7,895 nt of DNA. It comes from Bacteroidales bacterium. GTDB lineage: Bacteria > Bacteroidota > Bacteroidia > Bacteroidales > UBA12077. Below, piece by piece: positions 5,244 through 7,895 of this stretch (its first letter is position 1; every line of letters begins with the position of its first letter). The notes under the pieces are model-generated. The model was given only the letters and a program-made list of their open reading frames with translations, searched no databases and was not told the origin of the DNA. The stretch is from positions 1 to 7,895 of the forward strand of contig DAOWML010000090.1 in NCBI GenBank assembly GCA_030643125.1, written 5' to 3'. A program made the position numbers and the translations under genes.

Positions 5244-6875
5244 ATGAATAAACTAGAAAATCAAACATTACCATCTTTATTGCAAAACAGCTTTAAACTT
5301 TATGGTGAGAATATAGCTTTATCGTATGTAAATGAAGAATCGTTTACGTATAATGATCTTAACTCCGAAATCGAAAAGATTAAAAAAGTACTTATCGGTC
5401 AAGGAATTACAAAAGGAGACAAAGTAGCTATTTTAAGCAGGAACATGCCTAACTGGGGGGTTGCTTTTTTTGCCATTACGTCTATTGGAGCTATCGCTGT
5501 TCCTTTATTACCTGATTTTCATAAAGATGAAATTCAGAATATAATAGAACATTCCGAACCCAAAGGGATTTTTATTTCTAAATTAATGTATTCTAAAATT
5601 GAACATTTGCCTGTTAATCTGCTTGAAACAATCATTTATACCGATGATTTTGAAATAGTAAAAGCCAAGTCAACAACAGCAAACATCAATTATAAAAATA
5701 ACTTCATAGTCGAAGAATCTGATCTGGCATCTATCATATATACATCGGGAACTACAGGAAAATCAAAAGGTGTAATGTTAACACACAAAAATATTGTTTT
5801 TGATGCTGTACAGAGTCTTTCAGTTGAACGTGTAAAATCACGACATCGTTTTCTTTCAATATTGCCATTATCGCATTCTTATGAAAACACTTTAGGATTA
5901 ATAGTTCCTATTTTACAAGGAGCATCGGTATATTACCTTGAAAAACCTCCTACCCCAAGTGCGCTAATACCGGCAATGCAAAAAGTAAAACCTACGCATA
6001 TTTTTAGTGTGCCAATGGTAATAGAAAAAATTTACAGAAATCAGATTCTACCTAAATTTACAAATAGCAAAATCCTGGCTATTTTATATAAATTGTCGTT
6101 TATAAGAAAAGCCTTAAATAAGTTAGCAGGCAAAAAACTATATGAAACATTTGGTGGTAAATTAGAATTCTTTGGTATTGGAGGTGCAGCGCTCGACCCT
6201 GTGGTTGAAAAGTTTTTAAGAGAAGCTAAATTCCCTTATGCCATAGGATATGGATTAACAGAATCTGCCCCATTGCTTTCAGGATCAAACCCAAGAATTT
6301 CAAAGTTTAGAGCAATTGGACCGGTAATGGAAGGTGTTGAAATTAAAATCAATAATGCTAATCCTAAAACTGGTGAAGGCGAAGTATGGGCCAAAGGTGA
6401 TAATATCATGAAAGGATATTATAAGGAACCGGAACTAACTAAAGACGTTTTAACTCATGATGGTTGGTTAAAAACCGGAGATCTTGGTTATTTTGACAAA
6501 GACAACTTCCTGTTTCTTAAGGGGAGAATTAAAAATATAATTGTAGGCGCCAGTGGCGAAAATATTTATCCTGAAGAAATTGAATCTGTTATAAATAATT
6601 TTAGATACGTTCTAGAATCAATCGTTATTGAAAAGAAAGGAAAGTTAGTTGCATTAGTACACTTCAATTACGAAGAACTGGAAAAACAATTTCAACATTT
6701 TAAAGAAGAAGCTGTTGATTATGCCAGGAAAAAAGCCGAAGAATTAAAGACTGAATTACAAGATTATGTTAACTCAAGAGTAAATAAATTTTCGAGAATA
6801 CACTCTGTTGTTCCGCATACAGTTCCTTTTGTAAAAACTGCAACAAAAAAAATTAAACGATATTTATATCACTAA
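5244..6875 (+). CDS. AMP-forming long-chain acyl-CoA synthetase (fatty acid-CoA ligase)
   Basis: This 543-residue adenylate-forming enzyme activates a fatty acid with ATP to acyl-AMP and then transfers it to CoA; it is cytoplasmic or membrane-associated. Motifs appear in family order: P-loop YTSGTTGKSKG 166-176, LPLSHSYE 207-214, FGIGGAALDP 310-319, GYGLTESAP 335-343, WLKTGDLGYFD 408-418, KGRIKNIIVGASGENIYPEEIE 426-447, and the C-terminal KTATKKIKRYLY 531-542, whose Lys536 aligns with the catalytic Lys of the GKI motif. All key residues are present and the length is normal. A helical stretch of about 475-510 is rich in Glu and Lys. The ATG at 5244 leaves the usual short N-terminus; no Shine-Dalgarno is seen. 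The gene is divergent from the thioesterase and followed by a strong terminator, so it is probably monocistronic. The chain-length preference is inferred from family resemblance only. Confidence 0.92.
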   Translation: MNKLENQTLPSLLQNSFKLYGENIALSYVNEESFTYNDLNSEIEKIKKVLIGQGITKGDKVAILSRNMPNWGVAFFAITSIGAIAVPLLPDFHKDEIQNIIEHSEPKGIFISKLMYSKIEHLPVNLLETIIYTDDFEIVKAKSTTANINYKNNFIVEESDLASIIYTSGTTGKSKGVMLTHKNIVFDAVQSLSVERVKSRHRFLSILPLSHSYENTLGLIVPILQGASVYYLEKPPTPSALIPAMQKVKPTHIFSVPMVIEKIYRNQILPKFTNSKILAILYKLSFIRKALNKLAGKKLYETFGGKLEFFGIGGAALDPVVEKFLREAKFPYAIGYGLTESAPLLSGSNPRISKFRAIGPVMEGVEIKINNANPKTGEGEVWAKGDNIMKGYYKEPELTKDVLTHDGWLKTGDLGYFDKDNFLFLKGRIKNIIVGASGENIYPEEIESVINNFRYVLESIVIEKKGKLVALVHFNYEELEKQFQHFKEEAVDYARKKAEELKTELQDYVNSRVNKFSRIHSVVPHTVPFVKTATKKIKRYLYH

Positions 6876-6885
6876 TTTAAAATTT

Positions 6886-6899
6886 TACTTTTAAAAGTA
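6886..6899. repeat. 14-base perfect palindrome before the terminator
   Basis: TACTTTTAAAAGTA is self-complementary and lies 10 bases after the synthetase stop, directly before the terminator hairpin. It has no loop, so it is unlikely to act as an RNA hairpin. It may simply be AT-rich chance. Confidence 0.2.
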
Positions 6900-6900
6900 G

Positions 6901-6940
6901 AAAACAGCAATATCGCTATAAGCGAATTGCTGTTTTTTTT
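6901..6940 (+). terminator. Strong Rho-independent terminator of the acyl-CoA synthetase
   Basis: AAAACAGCAAT (6901-6911) pairs with ATTGCTGTTTT (6926-6936). After one bulged A (6912), TCGCT (6913-6917) pairs with AGCGA (6921-6925) across a three-base ATA loop. The stem runs into eight consecutive T residues (6933-6940). The long stem with two GC patches and the T-run make this the clearest terminator in the window. The A-run before the stem means it could also act, less strongly, on the minus strand. Confidence 0.9.
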
Positions 6941-7019
6941 ATTAATTCCGATCTTTTAATTACATAAAACAGTAATTAGCTAAAAACCCAATTAAACGAA
7001 ATTTAAATTCTATATACTC

Positions 7020-7048
7020 TTGACAAACGTTAATTTAATATGTATTTT
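7020..7048 (+). promoter_or_regulatory. Candidate promoter of the phosphatase gene
   Basis: TTGACA (7020-7025) is followed after 17 bases by TATTTT (7043-7048), about 18 bases before the ATG at 7066. The preceding gene ends in a strong terminator, so this gene needs its own promoter, and this is the best candidate in the 125 bases between. No exact TAnnTTTG is present. Confidence 0.35.
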
Positions 7049-7065
7049 ATTAAAAATTTCAGAAA

Positions 7066-7761
7066 ATGAGATATTGTATTGGCGACATACATGGATGTAT
7101 TAAAACTCTCAAAGAACTTATTCGTCAAATATGTTTAATTCATAGACATCCTGAGCTCTATTTTGTTGGAGATTTGATTGATCGCGGACCAAATTCAAAG
7201 GCTGTAATTGATTATATTTTAGAATTAAAAAACAGTGGGTTTAAAATAACATCTGTTCGCGGAAACCATGAACAAATGCTGATACATGCATATACGTATA
7301 ATCAAAAAATCACAGACTCAAACTGGAGCTTTAACGGAGCCGAACATACCATAAGAAGTTTTAATGCTATGGCTAATTTAAATAAAACTGTAAAGGATTT
7401 AATACCTGAAAAATATTTTCGTTTTCTTACTTCATTACCCTATTTTATCGAACTTTCTGATTATTATATTGTTCATGCAGGATTTAACTTTAAACTTAAA
7501 TATCCATTTACTGATTTTGAAACGATGCTATGGACAAGAGAAGAACAATATAATTTGGAAATTACAAAAGCGAAAAAAATTATTCATGGTCATACTCCTG
7601 TGTCGTTCGGTCAAGTAAAATCCCAAATTTTAAATAAAGCTAATAATGTATTTAATATTGATTCGGGTTGTGTTTATACAAATCGGGAAAAGTTAGGAAC
7701 TTTAACGGCACTGAATATGGATAAATTAGAACTATTAAATGTTAAAAATATTGATACTTAA
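7066..7761 (+). CDS. PPP-family metallophosphoesterase (bacterial Ser/Thr phosphatase or ApaH-like)
   Basis: This 231-residue cytoplasmic, two-metal phosphoesterase has all the PPP signature motifs: GDIHG 6-10 (Asp7, His9), GDLIDRG 35-41 (Asp36, Asp39, Arg40), GNHE 66-69 (Asn67, His68), VHAGF 136-140 (His137), WTRE 156-159, HGHT 174-177 (His176) and NIDSGCVYT 197-205. The chain is close to the small bacterial PrpA/PphA-type protein phosphatases (about 220 residues) and shorter than diadenosine tetraphosphatase ApaH (about 280), so protein or small-molecule phosphatase activity is the better guess. The start is firm because the first motif begins at residue 6. It stands alone after a terminator and shows no functional link with the acyl-CoA genes. 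The target is unknown. Confidence 0.9.
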   Translation: MRYCIGDIHGCIKTLKELIRQICLIHRHPELYFVGDLIDRGPNSKAVIDYILELKNSGFKITSVRGNHEQMLIHAYTYNQKITDSNWSFNGAEHTIRSFNAMANLNKTVKDLIPEKYFRFLTSLPYFIELSDYYIVHAGFNFKLKYPFTDFETMLWTREEQYNLEITKAKKIIHGHTPVSFGQVKSQILNKANNVFNIDSGCVYTNREKLGTLTALNMDKLELLNVKNIDT

Positions 7762-7847
7762 TTATGACAAAAATATTGTTGACTTTTATAATGTATATTA
7801 TGATAAAAATTAATATCTTTTCACTTAGTGCTTGTTAAGAAATAAAG

Positions 7848-7873
7848 TTTGCAAAATTGACGAAGTTATTTTG
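7848..7873 (+). promoter_or_regulatory. Imperfect Bacteroidota-type promoter near the right edge
   Basis: TTTG (7848-7851) and TATTTTG (7867-7873) resemble the -33 and -7 elements, but the spacing is 15 bases and the -7 box is one base short of TAnnTTTG. Its placement 14 bases before the ATG at 7888 suggests it could serve a downstream gene. Confidence 0.25.
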
Positions 7874-7887
7874 TTCATTTTTAAGAC

Positions 7888-7895
7888 ATGAAAAT
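7888..7895 (+). CDS. Possible start of a further gene, cut by the window edge
   Basis: ATGAAAAT at the very end would encode Met-Lys-(Ile, Met or Asn), a common opening for secreted or lipoproteins. It follows a promoter-like pair and a 126-base gap after the phosphatase stop that holds no other recognisable gene. Two complete codons cannot establish a gene. Confidence 0.2.

Noticed and set aside
7066..7761. Diadenosine tetraphosphatase ApaH as a firm name
   Set aside because: The motifs are shared by all PPP-family enzymes, and the chain is about 50 residues shorter than typical ApaH.
7787..7792. TATAAT box with a 17-base-spaced ATGACA upstream (7764-7769)
   Set aside because: It resembles an E. 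coli sigma-70 promoter, but Bacteroidota use a different consensus, and it lies about 95 bases before the only possible downstream start.

Overview
The window is AT-rich DNA (GC roughly one third by eye) that fits a member of the Bacteroidota. Three things point there: the genes have no Shine-Dalgarno-like sequence before their ATG codons, the fused acyl-CoA mutase carries the long-insert form I recall from that phylum, and some gene starts have -7/-33-like promoter elements (TAnnTTTG, TTTG). The genus cannot be fixed from the sequence. The butyrate kinase plus fused B12 mutase pairing would suit an anaerobic or facultative fermenter of the Marinilabiliales/Bacteroidales type, but that is inference.

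Layout. Bases 1-3119 (+) are the 3' nine-tenths of icmF, the fused isobutyryl-CoA mutase (end of the B12 domain, MeaB-like GTPase, mutase domain). The gene runs off the left edge. After 115 bases comes a butyrate kinase (buk, 3235-4329, +). A hairpin with a T-run ends it and overlaps the tail of a convergent hotdog-fold (PaaI-type) thioesterase (4366-4860, -). A 383-base divergent spacer (4861-5243) separates the thioesterase from an AMP-forming long-chain acyl-CoA synthetase (5244-6875, +). That spacer holds a possible decayed minus-strand gene, a perfect 8+8 bp palindrome and other inverted repeats. A strong intrinsic terminator (6901-6940) follows the synthetase. A small PPP-type metallophosphoesterase (7066-7761, +) comes next, and an ATG at 7888 may open another gene cut by the right edge.

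How the genes fit. The first four share an acyl-CoA theme. IcmF interconverts isobutyryl-CoA and n-butyryl-CoA. Buk interconverts butyrate (or isobutyrate) and its acyl phosphate with ATP generation. The thioesterase releases acids from CoA, and the ligase attaches CoA to acids. The usual partner of Buk, phosphotransbutyrylase (ptb), is not in the window. The phosphatase looks unrelated.

I found no clear new multi-gene system, CRISPR array, mobile element or RNA gene. The observations most worth checking are a butyrate kinase whose normally conserved N-terminal phosphate-binding loop is rewritten (NPRIPFTK in place of the usual NPGSTSTK), a palindromic operator-like site before the ligase, and the possible gene relic in the divergent spacer.
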